Below are positions 20,801 through 29,800 of a stretch of 64,000 nt of DNA, in pieces; within the stretch, counting starts at the first letter, position 1; each line of letters opens with the position of its first letter. Position numbers and translations under genes: made by a program. The stretch comes from G965203045 sp965203045 (GTDB taxonomy: Bacteria > Pseudomonadota > Gammaproteobacteria > PS1 > Pseudothioglobaceae). Under the pieces are notes generated by a model, which searched no databases, was not told where the DNA came from, and worked only from the letters and a program-made list of their open reading frames with translations. The stretch covers positions 1,178,001 to 1,242,000 of the forward strand of contig OZ241850.1 in assembly GCA_965203045.1 (NCBI GenBank). The letters run 5' to 3'.

Positions 20801-23198
20801 TTATGAATCCAGTGATATAGCAATTGCAACTATTACTGCTGCTGGTATCATTACCGCAACTGGTGTAGGTGAGGCTATAATTACCGCAACCAGAGATGGT
20901 GGCAGAAACTACCTTAACACCAGCGCTACTCATTCGCTAATAGTTGAAAGAGCTGAACAAGCTGATTTTGTAATTAGCGGCAGCTTAACCTTAGTAAATG
21001 CTCAAACCAGTTTTGCAACTGCAACTGGTGGTAGCGGCACCGGGGCTATTGTTTTTAGCTCCAGTAACCCAGATATTGCAACTATTACCCAAGGTGGTCT
21101 CATTATTACGCAAAGCCCAGGAACCACTACTATTAGCGCTACTAAAAGTGGTGGGGACAACTATCATGATATTAGTGATAATTATCTACTAACTATTACC
21201 AATACCACCCCTACTGTTACAAACCTTATACTAAACCAAATTGCCTCACTAGGAAACCTATTTACTCTTATTATCCCAGCTAATACCTTTAATGATGCTA
21301 ACGGCGATACCTTAACTATTAGTGTTTCTGCTTTGCCACCTAGTTTAACTTTTGATGGTATTAACAGCATTACTGGTATTCCAGCAACACTAGGGATTTC
21401 AACTATAACCATCACCGCTGATGATGGTAATGGGGCTATGGTTAGCACTAGCTTTAGCTTAACAGTTAGTGATGACTTTATTATTGTTGGCAGTAATTTA
21501 AGAAACGTTGTTTATGGCGCTGCTAGCCAAAACATTATAGCCCAAGGTGGGGCTAGTCCAACTGAGGCAATAACTTTTGTCTCCAGCACTCCAAGTATTG
21601 CTAACTTTGGTGATGCAAACATAGGCGTATTAGCTATATTAGGCGCTGGGACTGCAATTATAACTGCCACTAGAGATGGGACGGGCGAACAAGCGAGTGT
21701 TAGCTTTATTGTTAGTCCAAGGACCATCACCCCAACTTTTGCTAGTCCACAAACCTTTATCTACAACACCAACATAAGAACTGTGCTTGCAACTATTACC
21801 AGCGGCATAGTAGGTACTGATGATGTTAGCCTTAGCATAAGCGGTACAGCAACTGCAACTGATGTTGGCAACTACAATATAGACCTAACACTAACAGGCG
21901 CTGCTAGTCGCAACTACCGCCTAAGCACAACTACTCTTAGCTGGTCAATTATAAAAGCAGACCAAAGCGCATTTAGCCTAGGGGCTGATACAACTATAAT
22001 ATTTGGTGAAGGCTTTAGTCGCCCAGCAATAGGTGTGTCTGCTACTGTTGCTAGTAGTTATGGCTCGTCTAGCCCGAGTGTTGCAACGGTGGCCACAAAT
22101 GGTGATATTACAACAATTGGCATTGGCAGCACTATCATTAGCGCCACCAACACTGGTGATAATAATTACAACTCTGCAGCTGATAGCTATATACTAAATG
22201 TTGCCCAACTAACACTAACTATTGCCACTAGTAGCACTACTATTATTTATACTGGTGCTGCTATTACAGTAACTACCACTATTACCAATCTTGTTAGTGG
22301 GTATGAGCTGGTAAGCCTTACCATAAGTGGCGACCAAATAGCAACCAATACTGGTGATTACTCTTTTGACATTAGCGCCATTGAAGGCATTGATAGTTCT
22401 AATTACATACTAATCCCAATAACTATTAGCTGGACAATAGCCCCAGCTCAGCAATCCGAACTAGATATTACCAGCAACGCCACCAGGTTGATGGTAGGGC
22501 AAACAACCACCGCAACTGCTACTAATGACCAACCACAAGGCACACTGACAATCATCTCTAGTGAAGCTGGTATTGCCACAATTAACGCTAGCGCCATAAC
22601 CGCTACTAATGTTGGCATAACTACTATTACCATCACCAAACAAGTGGCTAACCACAACAACATTAGCGCCAGTTATCAACTAGTAGTTATCCAAAATACC
22701 ACAACCCCTATTGATGCTGGTGATGACAGGGTTGCTACTTATGCCCCTAGTGGTGTTCTAAGCGCTCAAGCACCAACTAATACCCGAGGTAGAGTAATTA
22801 GCTATGCCGCAGACCCAATAAATAGTGATGTTGCAACAATTAACATAAATACCGGCGCTATCACTATTACAAACGTCGGCACAGTCAGCATCGTAGTAAG
22901 TGCTGCTGCAACTACTAATTATGCTTCATCAACCGATAGCTACCTACTAACTATTAACCAAGCAAACCAAGAACCGTTTACTATCAACGCTGGTGATACC
23001 TTAGTATTTGGCACAACAAGGGCTATTGTGGTAGTAGACCCAGGTAGTGGTGATGGCACCATTACCTATGCTGCTAGCCCAAGTGGTATTATTACTATTG
23101 ATGTAAACAACATTATTAGCGCAATCAGTATAGGTGAGACTACTATTACGCTGCAACCAAAGATAGGGGGTAGAAATTACAATGATATTAGCTACTAG
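11880..23198 (+). CDS. Giant secreted protein 1: four C-type-lectin-like domains on an Ig-like stalk, dockerin lost by frameshift
   Basis: The predicted product (3,772 residues from the ATG at 11880) begins with a signal peptide, MPPKLLVILSFLISIA then TFSQA, so it should enter the Sec pathway. An upstream ATG at 11850 is in frame but sits two bases after the -10 box, so the promoter would not transcribe it. Four units follow. Each has a beta-rich module (SITLTKNSPNTIRH type), a C-type-lectin-like domain, a cadherin-like module (GFDLDGD ... YQPAPDF), a He_PIG-type Ig module, a BIG2-like module and an MBG/YDG-like module. The lectin domains lie at 12357-12765, 14472-14874, 16593-17001 and 18756-19137. 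Each shows GGYLARVES, FYLGANDIASEGDWVY, E/Q-P-N and two cysteines. The last 1,200 residues are BIG2/MBG stalk shared with giants 2 and 3. The protein is Ser/Thr/Ile-rich and very poor in Cys. The frame ends early at a TAG; by comparison with giant 3 the terminal domain continues in the next frame. The function as a glycan-binding surface protein is inferred from the domains. Confidence 0.85.
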   Translation: MPPKLLVILSFLISIATFSQANGTFNLATNAITLTKNSPNTIRHTVDITNIVTTGSPTGPKAVFRIERKGNNIFTANPEPVVSFANDSILTNATPTIAPLAATLYFTIAPDTTGSASLVIILNRGDGEESSKTLIVTVQDSSNTAPIISIANSRIAIFSVFGGHAYAITDNDNYNDLLNVFDAEGGYLARVESAAELAHIRGLLPPGGSFYLGANDRASEGDWVYTNDDVQFGVDRNPGPGPGGFAVYPGFLNIFEFGDSFEPNNFGGGEDCLEVQVGAINDTDCRSSFGGVFELPSGLPAATNLVRVIPFGATSTAIIAILSGFDLDGDDIVWSATDSGAGGSIVITTNTTSATATISYQPAPDFHGGITLTVSLNEVVRTDRRTSVVAMINVPSLFPSLVTPTAQVLSFGRPVSLTIINNGEAPSTFSITPALPASLSINLVSGNFVISGTPIIAQQDITYTLSASNAAGTGTISFAIGINVAPLMIVEGDITATYGDSISLTTSIPGSTWTSSAPAIASIDPNTGLVTTTGSGRAIITASNDFIRGSGGNGEASITLIVTAREITATIGDISFIFDNTTRTVATTLNNILASDADDITLIINGTSAAIDVGTYTFIIGIGGSASPNYIISPTTITWTISRVQQTNFIFVPPRSIPLTPTLDLNAFITGASSTADIIYTIGVSSGSASISNSILSPISVGSISISAISPEDTNYLEASITAAVNIVDALPFTLAAYSIFLSKNSPDTIRHIVAITDIITDNGTASQQATFSIARVGDIFTKNPQPVVSFATDSIQTSASLTATPTSAELYFSIAADATGSAEIVIALDRADGQDSSQTLVVTVKDSNQAPVISAANALEDISVFGGHLYGVISSGSYDSLLNDFDAEGGYLVRVESAAELGHIRALFPGPNDFFYLGANDIASEGDWVYTNDGTQFGIDTNPGAGGFVVYPGFLNIFEFAASDQPNDAGRGQDCLSPTGGDIICGAGIFNNGAVFEFPSGLPAATNLGRFNIPFGATSAVSIADLLGFDLDGDNIVWSAKDSGAGGSFVIAGLNPADSVSVINIAYQPAPDFYGNITLTISLNEVGRTDGALAVAMINVPSLFPSLVTPTAQVLSFGRPVSLTIINNGEAPSTFSITPALPASLSINLVSGNFIISGTPIIAQQDITYTLSASNAAGTGTTSFAIGINVAPLMIVEGDITATYGDSISLTTSIPGSTWTSSAPAIASIDPNTGLVTTTGSGRAIITASNDFIRGSGGNGEASITLIVTAREITATIGDISFIFDNTTRTVATTLNNILASDADDITLIINGTSAAIDAGTYTFIIGIGGSASPNYIISPTTITWTISRVQQTNFIFVPPRSIPLTPTLDLNAFITGASSTADIIYTIGASSGSASISNSILSPISVGSISISAISPEDTNYLEASITAAVNIVDALPFTLAAYSIFLSKNSPDTIRHIVAITDIITDNGTASQQATFSIARVGDIFTKNPQPVVSFATDSIQTSTSLTATPTSAELYFSIVADATGSAEIVIALDRADGQDSSQTLVVTVKDSNQAPVISAANALEDISVFGGHLYGVISSGSYDSLLNDFDAEGGYLVRVESAAELEHIRALFPRPNNRFYLGANDIDSEGDWVYTNDGTQFGVDVLSGNGGFVVYPGFLNIFEFGNPIEPNNNDGRGGRENCLEAIANDIICRGGGPVSGAVFEFPSGLPAATNLGTVDVPFGPVSAVTIIRLFGFDLDGDDVVWSATDSGAGGSFATGGLNPANPVSIIDIAYQPAPDFFGTNTLTIYLNEVDRTDGASAVVMISVANPAPSLVTPSAQVLSVGEPVSLTIVNNGEAPPRTFSITPALPASLAINIVGSNIVISGVPSVAQQSTTYTLSTSNIGGTDTISFAIGINLEPLSIIEGDITTTYGDNPSFSTNIAGSTWTSSDATVASIDPNTGVVSTTGVGKAIITASNDVIRDAGGNGEASITLIVTIRDITTTISDIRSFAFNNTTRTVAVSLNNAVESDINSGAITLSISGANAALNVGTYTFTTSVSGSASPNYIFSPTTITWTINQAEQSSFAFTLPSFILSTSTLDLSASTTGASSTADVIYTISSGSGSASISNNILSPIGVGSISISAISPEDANYLGASAVAVIHIIDALPPAFTLATTSITLTKNAPNTIRHIINITGLIADISGIDQQATFSVASSGDNIFTTEPMTVVSFATNSIQTSAFLTNVPAAAALYFSIIPNTMGSASLVITLDKANGQDSSQTLMVTVQNSDTAPVISNPGSRRGLLADFSVFGGHLYIVRQSGTYQELLDDFEAEGGYLARIESGTELLHVRSVFPGNDDRFYLGADDIASEGDWVYNDGTQFGVDTNPGAGGFAPYPGFIDIFAAGEPNNASSAEDCLSPRRNDIDCGVDRGGVFEFPNGFPATTNLGIVNISFASTPTIIANLLGFDLDGDDTVWSATDSGAGGSISIISITSSIVDIFYQPAPDFLGNITLTINLNEVSRTDRASAVVRIRVLNPFPRLVTPTVQVLSAGEPVALTIINNGEAPATFNITPTLPVSLSINEVGGNIVISGTPIIAQQSTTYTLSTSNAVGTNTISFVISVNIDPLSIVGGDITANYGDDAISITSQGGDPIQPITWTSSIPTVATIDENSGVVTIIDIGTTTITASRGSSQASISLLVNPRQLGLSVGPTDTLVFNNTSQTIAVSLTNAVESDINSGAITLTISGDQTAINAGNYQFSVSISGSASPNYILAPTTISWVVATARQSELNITSNATRLMVGQTTTATATNDQPQGTLTITSSEAGIATINGITITATNVGITTITITKQVTNYNNISASYQLLVIQNTITAIDAGDDRIATYIPSGILSPQIPTNVQDRVISYAINPIASDVVTIDSNSGAITIINVGTVSIIASAATTTNYAASTDSYLLTINQATQGTFTITASDTLTFGTTSAIVIVEPGSGDGTITYESSDIAIATITAAGIITATGVGEAIITATRDGGRNYLNTSATHSLIVERAEQADFVISGSLTLVNAQTSFATATGGSGTGAIVFSSSNPDIATITQGGLIITQSPGTTTISATKSGGDNYHDISDNYLLTITNTTPTVTNLILNQIASLGNLFTLIIPANTFNDANGDTLTISVSALPPSLTFDGINSITGIPATLGISTITITADDGNGAMVSTSFSLTVSDDFIIVGSNLRNVVYGAASQNIIAQGGASPTEAITFVSSTPSIANFGDANIGVLAILGAGTAIITATRDGTGEQASVSFIVSPRTITPTFASPQTFIYNTNIRTVLATITSGIVGTDDVSLSISGTATATDVGNYNIDLTLTGAASRNYRLSTTTLSWSIIKADQSAFSLGADTTIIFGEGFSRPAIGVSATVASSYGSSSPSVATVATNGDITTIGIGSTIISATNTGDNNYNSAADSYILNVAQLTLTIATSSTTIIYTGAAITVTTTITNLVSGYELVSLTISGDQIATNTGDYSFDISAIEGIDSSNYILIPITISWTIAPAQQSELDITSNATRLMVGQTTTATATNDQPQGTLTIISSEAGIATINASAITATNVGITTITITKQVANHNNISASYQLVVIQNTTTPIDAGDDRVATYAPSGVLSAQAPTNTRGRVISYAADPINSDVATININTGAITITNVGTVSIVVSAAATTNYASSTDSYLLTINQANQEPFTINAGDTLVFGTTRAIVVVDPGSGDGTITYAASPSGIITIDVNNIISAISIGETTITLQPKIGGRNYNDISY
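12357..19137 (+). repeat. Four C-type-lectin-like domain repeats in giant 1
   Basis: The four copies are about 130 residues each. Their sugar-site motifs are EPN (copy 1, FEPNNFGGGEDC), QPN (copy 2, DQPNDAGRGQDC), EPN (copy 3, IEPNNNDGRGG) and EPN (copy 4, GEPNNASSAEDC). The two cysteines per copy (as in EDCLEV ... DTDC) match the conserved C-terminal disulphide of the C-type lectin fold, and the closing GGVFE replaces the usual WxxxC-FICE ending. In animal lectins EPN goes with mannose-type and QPD with galactose-type binding. Whether these bind sugar is not shown. Confidence 0.75.
13061..16690 (+). repeat. Tandem 2,121-bp near-identical duplication within giant 1
   Basis: The sequence from about 13061 recurs from 15182 with a constant offset of 2,121 bases (707 codons) and only scattered substitutions. 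It runs through the He_PIG, BIG2 and MBG modules and into the first half of the next lectin domain (to about 14570 and 16690). Similarity drops in the lectin binding loops. A third copy of the 5' half is in giant 3 at about 38697-39430. Such identity indicates recent duplication or gene conversion. Confidence 0.85.
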
Positions 23199-23565
23199 TG
23201 CTTCACTAGAGGTAGTTACTGACTTTAATTTAGATATTGACGATGACGGTAGAAGACTGACTACCACCGATGGTATTTTAATTATCAGATTTTTAACAGG
23301 TTCTACTGATACCATAGATACCACTGATGCAATTACAACTGATGCACAAAGAAATGCCCAACAAATACTTGATTTTTTACGAAGAGGTTATAATAATTTA
23401 GATATTGATGGTAATGGCACAATAGCAGCAAACAGCGATGGTATGTTAATTATGCGCTATCTAGCAGACCAAGAAAATCTTAATGTTGGCGATTTAGTTG
23501 GAAATAGCTCAACAAGGAGTGGAGCTGAGGCAATTAGCGATTACCTTGAAAGCATATATCAATAA
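23182..23565 (+). pseudogene. Frameshifted 3' end of giant gene 1: dockerin-like C-terminal domain
   Basis: This is not an independent gene. Giant 3 reads GGRNYNDISTSASLEVVTDFNLDID without a break. In giant 1 the same text is split, with GGRNYNDIS in the main frame and TSASLEVVTDFNLDID in the +1 frame. One extra base (C at 23192, ATTAGCTACTAG against ATTAGTACTAG in giant 3) explains it. The stranded segment carries two dockerin-type calcium loops, DIDDDGRRLTTTDGILIIRFL split by convention as DIDDDG and TTDGILIIRFL, and later DIDGNG and SDGMLIMRYL. It has no ribosome-binding site of its own. It could be expressed only by frameshifting, or the break could be a sequencing error. Confidence 0.8.
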
Positions 23566-23716
23566 AGGATTGTTAGAGCAAAATTATAAAAATGCTACAC
23601 TAACCTCTTAGAAGTAATAGTAAACACAGCGGTGATTGTAACCGCTAGTAGCTACTTTGGCAATATTACTTTTATTTTTACAAAAGATGATATTACTTGA
23701 CATTGACTGAACTTCT

Positions 23717-23786
23717 GGTATCATCACTGCTGTGAGTTTGGAGGTAACCATAATTAGCGCTACTAATAACTACGGCATAGGTTGCT
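23717..23786 (+). pseudogene. Remnant of a BIG2 module in the gap between giants 1 and 2
   Basis: The 286-base gap 23566-23851 holds no intact gene. From 23717 one frame reads GIITAVSLEVTIISATNNYGIG and then a stop. This resembles the BIG2 text GDITTTGVGSTIISATNTGDNNYN found in giants 1 and 3. It looks like a decayed piece of another giant-gene copy. The remaining part of the gap is AT-rich; TATGAT at 23833-23838 is a possible -10 box for giant 2, without a convincing -35. Confidence 0.45.
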
Positions 23787-23851
23787 AAAAATAGCATATT
23801 TTAAACTATATTATGGCTATATTTTAAAAGCTTATGATATAACAAAAAATT

Positions 23852-26800
23852 ATGCGAACTATATTATCAAAACTAGCTGCTATTGTTTTATTTTTATTGA
23901 GTTCATTATCAATCACAGCAAACACAGACCCCTTTAGTTTTACTGCGATAGTAAATACAACCCCAAATACATTAATTACTTCTAATATAGCAACCATTAG
24001 CGGTTTTGACAGCACTGTTAGCATCCGCATTGAAGGTGGGTCTTATACCATAGGCGATAGCGTCCCAACTACAACTGAGGGCGTAATTACCGCAGGTGCT
24101 ACTGTTACTATTCAAGTTTTATCTAGTAGCGAGTTTAATACTCAAACCGTTGCCACCTTAACCGTAGGTTCTGGAGTAAGTTTAACAAGGGCAATATTTA
24201 GTGTTACCACCAGACCCCCTCCCAGAACCCCTGTTTTTACTACTGTTAAAGTTAATGGTCTATACCAATATGTTTTGAGTGCTAGTGATGCTGATAGCGC
24301 CAATCTTGAATTTAGCGTCGCAACAAACACTGATTTACCGAGTTGGTTAGGCATTGGTTTGGTCATAACTACTTTAGCAGGTGATGGTTTAGAGGGTCGT
24401 GATAATGGTGCTACTAGCACAGCTAGCTTTAATTCCCTGGCGCGTATTGCAATTGATGCTGGTGGCAATATTATTATTGCTGATAGTAATAATCATCGTA
24501 TTCGTAGCATTACCCCAGAAGGTATAGTAAGCACTATTGCTGGTAGTGGTTCTAGTGGTTTAGTTAATGGCGCTAGCGCCACAGCTAAATTTAGTTTCCC
24601 AACGGGTGTTGCAATTGATGCTAGTGGCAATATTATTATTGCTGATACCTTTAATCACCGTATTCGTAGTATTAACCCGCATGGTATAGTAAACACTATT
24701 GCTGGGACGGGTCTAATAGGTGCTACAAGTGGTGATTTTGCTGATGGCGCTAGCGCTACGGCTAGGTTTAATTTCCCAAGGGGTGTTGCAATTGATGCTA
24801 GTGGTAGTATTATTGTTGCTGATAGTGGTAATAATCGTATCCGTAGTATTGCCCTAGACGGGATGGTAAGGACTACTGCTGGAGGTATCGCTGGTTCTGT
24901 TAATGGTCCTAGTAATACAGCTAAATTTAATAATCCATTTAGTGTTGCCATTGATAATGGTGGTAATATTGTTGTTGCTGATACCAGCAATCATCTCATT
25001 CGTAACATTTCCCTAAATAGGGTAGTAAGCACTATTGCTGGCAGTGGTACTGGTTTTGTTGATGGTGCTAGTGCCACAGCTAAATTTAGTTTTCCAACAG
25101 GTGTTGCAATTGATGCTAGTGGTAATATTTTTGTTGCCGATAGAGATAATCATCGCATTCGTAGCATTGCCATAGACGGTATAGTAGGAACTATTGCTGG
25201 TATTGGTCAAGGTTTTGCTGATGGCGTTGACAGCAATGCTCAGTTTGATAGTCCGTTTGATGTTGCAATTGATGCTAGTGGTAATATTGTTGTTGCCGAC
25301 AGAGATAATCAGCGTATTCGTAAAATTGATAGAAATATTTCTCTTGCTGGTATTCCTCCTGATTGTGATGATATTGGTATTTACAATTTAGTCCTTATTG
25401 TCAGTGATGGCGAGTTTCAAGATTTGCAAAGTTTTGATATTACTGTAGTAGATGATGGTAGTTGTGGCGTAATTCCAACTAATTTAGCCCTCAGCGCTAC
25501 TAATGTTATTGAAAACATTGCAACAAATAGCATTATTGCCACTATTAGCGCCGATGATAGTGATAATCCTGCCAGCCTTAGTTTTAGTATTGTTGGTGGT
25601 AGAGATAGCGCTAGTTTTAGCATTATTGCTGGTAATCAATTAGTAATTAACCACAGTCCTGACTTTGAAGCCCAAAACAGTTATGAAATTATTATTGCTG
25701 TTAGCGATACTATGCATCAATTAATCAAAACCTTTAATATTGGAGTTAATGATGTTAATGATGTTAGCCCTATTTTTACTAGTGTTCCAATTACTAGGGT
25801 TAGAGTTAATAGTTTATACCAATATGATTTAGACGCCAGCGATGCTGATAGTAGCAACCTTGTTTTTAGCGTCTCATTAGACACTGAATTACCAGATTGG
25901 TTAGCTATTGATGCAGTTGTAACTACTTTGGCAGGTAATGGTTTATTTGGCAGCGATGATGGCGCTAGCGCCACAGCTAAATTTAGCTCCCTAGAGGGTG
26001 TTGCAATTGATACTAGTGGCAATATTATTGTTGTTGATAGAGATAATCATCGCATTCGTAGCATTTCCCCAGACGGTATGGTAAGCACTTTTGCTGGCGG
26101 TGGACCTGGTTCTGTTGATGGCGCTAGCGCCACAGCTCAATTTAGGTTTCCATCGGGTATTGTAATTGATGCTAGTGGTAATATTATTGTTGCCGATAGT
26201 GGTAATCATCGTATTCGCAAAATCACCTCAGCTGGCACGGTAAGCACTATCGCTGGCGGTGGACTTGGTTCTGTTGATGGCGCTAGCGCCACAGCTCAAT
26301 TTAGGTCTCCATTTGGTATTACAATTGATGCTAGTGGTGATATTATTGTTGCTGATAACAATAATCATCGTATTCGCAGAATTACCCCAGGTGACATGGT
26401 AAGCACTATCGCTGGTGGCAGTGGAGGTTTTATTAATGGCGCTAGCGCCACAGCTCAATTTAATTTTCCAACAGGTGTTGCAGTTGATACTCTTGGCAAT
26501 ATTATTGTTGCCGATAGCAGTAATAATAATATCCGTAGCATAAGCACAGGCGGCATAGTAAGCACTTTTGCTGGTGTTGGTGAGGGTTTTGTTGATGGCG
26601 CTAGCGCCACAGCTAAATTTAGTTCTCCAGCAGGTATTGCAGTTGATGCTCTTGGCAATATTATTGTTGCTGATGATGGTAATCATAGTATTCGTAGCAT
26701 TAGCACAGGTGGTGTAGTAACCACCATTGCTGGTAGTATTCGCGGTTTTACTAATGGTATTGGTAGTAATGCTCAATTTAGCAATCCATTTGATATTGCA

Positions 26801-29800
26801 ATTGACAGTAACAATGATATCATTGTTGCTGATAGAAATAATTACAGTGTTCGTAAAATTGATAGAAATAAAGTTATTGTAGGCACTCCCGCCTGTAGTG
26901 ATATTGGTATGCATAATTTAGCTCTTATTGTTAGTGATGGCGAGCTTCAAGGTTTGCAAAGTTTTGATATTACTGTAGCAGATGATGGTAGTTGTGGCTT
27001 CATTCCAACTAATTTAGCCCTCAGCACCACTAATGTTATTGAAAACACTGCAACAAATAGTATTATTGCTACCATTAGCGCTGATGATAGTGATAATCCT
27101 GCCAGCCTTAGTTTTAGTATTGTTGGTGGTAGAGATAGCGCTAGTTTTAGTATTAGTGCTGGTAATCAATTAGTAATTGACCACAGTCCTGACTTTGAAG
27201 CCCAAAACAGTTATGAAATTATTATTGCCGTTAGTGATGTTATACATCAGCTAACCAAAACTTTTAATATTGGTGTTAATGATGTTAATGATGTTAGCCC
27301 TATTTTTACTAGTATCCCAATCACTAGCGCTAGAGTTAATAGTATATACCAATATAATTTAGACATCATCGACGTTGATAGCACTAATTTTATCTTTAGC
27401 GCTGCGTCAAGCACCGAATTACCAAGTTGGTTAGCTATTGATGTAGCTGTAAGCACTTTGGCAGGCAATGGTTTAGCAGGTAGAAATAATGGCGCTACTA
27501 ACACAGCTACATTTAACTTTCCCTTAGGCGTTGCAATTGATGCCTTTGGCAATATTATTGTTGCTGATACTAATAATGACCTTATTCGTAGTATTAGCTC
27601 AGAGGGTATAGTAAGCACTATTGCTGGTAGTGAAACTGGTTTTTTAGATGGTGCTAGCGCCACAGCTCAATTTGACGACCCATCTGGTGTTGCAGTTGAT
27701 GCTTTGGGCAATATTATTGTTGCTGATAGCAATAATAATCGTATTCGCAAAATTACCCCAAATGGTATAGTAACCACTATTGCTGGTAGTGGTGGTGCCG
27801 ATGCTATTGATGGCGCTAGCGCCACAGCTAGCTTTGATTCTCCATCAGCTGTTGCAATTGATAGCAGTGGTGATATTATTGTTGCTGACCGAGCTAATAA
27901 TCTTATCCGTAGTATTAGCGGTGGTATAGTAAGCACTATTGCTGGTGGTGGCGGGGTTTTTAGTTTTCCAACAGGTGTTGCAATTGATGCTCTTGGTAAT
28001 ATTATTGTTGCTGATGCTTTTAATAGTCGTATTCGTAGTATTGCCTCAGATGGCACAGTAACCACTATTGCTGGTAGTGGGTTTGGTTCTGCTGATGGCG
28101 CTAGCGCTACAGCGCAATTTAGCACCCCAAGGGGTGTTGCAATTGATGCTCTTGGCAATATTATTGTTGCTGACCAAAATAATGATCGTATTCGTAGAAT
28201 TGCTCCAGATGGCACAGTAAGTACCATTGCTGGTGGTACCTTTGGTTTTGTTAATGGTCCTAGCAATACAGCTAAATTTGATCTTCCATTTAGTGTTGCC
28301 ATTGATGCTATTGGTAATATTATTGTTGCCGATAGTGGTAATAACAGCATTCGTAAAATTTATAGAAATAGCCTTGTAGGCACTCCCGCCTGTGGTGATA
28401 TTGGTATGCATAATTTAGCTCTTATTGTTAGTGATGGCGAGCTTCAAGATTTGCAAAGTTTTGATATTACTGTAGCAGATGATGGCAGTTGTGGTGTAGC
28501 TCCAGTCAGTTTAACACTCAGCACTACTACTATTGTTGAAAACATTTTAGCAGATAGCATTATTGCTACTATTAGCGCTACCGCAACTAATCCTCTAGGT
28601 GTTTTTGAATTTAGTATTGTTGGTGGTAGAGACAGCGCTAGTTTTAGCATTACTAGTGGTAATCAATTAGTAATTGACCACAGTCCCGACTTTGAAACCC
28701 AAAACAGTTATGAAATTATTATTGCCGTTAGTGATGCTATGCATCAGCTAACCAAGACTTTTAATATTGGTGTTAGTGATGTCAATGAGGTTACCCCTGT
28801 TTTTACCAGCGTTCCAATTACTAGCGTTAGAGTTAATAGCCTATATCAATATGGCTTAGATGCTAGCGATATTGATAGTGATAATCTTGCCTTTAGCATC
28901 GCCCCCAATACCGCATTACCAAGTTGGTTAGCTGTTGGTATAGCTGTAACTACTTTAGCAGGAGATGGTTCAACTGGTAATAATAATGGCGCTACTGGAA
29001 CGGCTAGCTTTAATAACCCAAGGGATGTTGCAATTGATGCGCTTGGTAATATTATTGTTGCTGATAGAGTTAATAATAGTATCCGTAGCATTACCCCAGA
29101 GGGCACAGTAACTACTATTGCTGGTACTATTTCAACTGATTTTGTTGATGGCGCTAGCGCTACAGCTAGATTTAGAAGGCCGACGGGTGTTGCAATTGAC
29201 ACTAGTGGTAATATTATTGTTGCCGATAGTGATAATCATAGTATTCGTAGCATTAGTCCAGAAGGCATAGTCAGCACTATTGCTGGTGATGGTCTTGGTA
29301 GTTTTATGAATGGCGCTAGCCCCACTGCTAGATTTAATGGTCCAGGTGGTGTTGCAGTTGATGCTTCAGGCAATATTATTATTGCTGATTCCATTAATAC
29401 CGCTATTCGTAGCATTAGCTTAGATGGGACAGTAACTACTATTGCTGGTATATCTACAGGTCTTGGTTCTGGTGATTTTGTTGACGGCGCTAGCGCCACT
29501 GCTAGGTTTCGTTTTCCGTCAGACGTTGCAATTGATGCCAGTGGTAATATTATTATTGCTGATAGCTTTAATAACGCTATTCGTAGTATTAACGCAAGCA
29601 GCGTAGTAACCACTATTGCTGGCAGTAGGACCAGTGGTTTTGCTGATGGCGCTACTAATACAGCTAGGTTTGACAGGCCGTTTGGTGTTGCAATTGATGC
29701 TAGTGGTAATATTATTGTTGCTGATAGCAATAATCATAGCATTCGTAATATTAGCCCAGATGGCATGGTAACCACTATTGCTGGTAGTGATACACCTAGT

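Noticed and set aside
23160..23198. Programmed frameshifting at the giant 1 break
   Set aside because: No slippery heptamer, shift-prone stop context or stimulatory hairpin is apparent; a simple one-base insertion explains it better.
23182..23565. A separate small dockerin gene
   Set aside because: It has no ribosome-binding site and aligns in full with the uninterrupted end of giant 3, so it is the frameshifted tail of giant 1.
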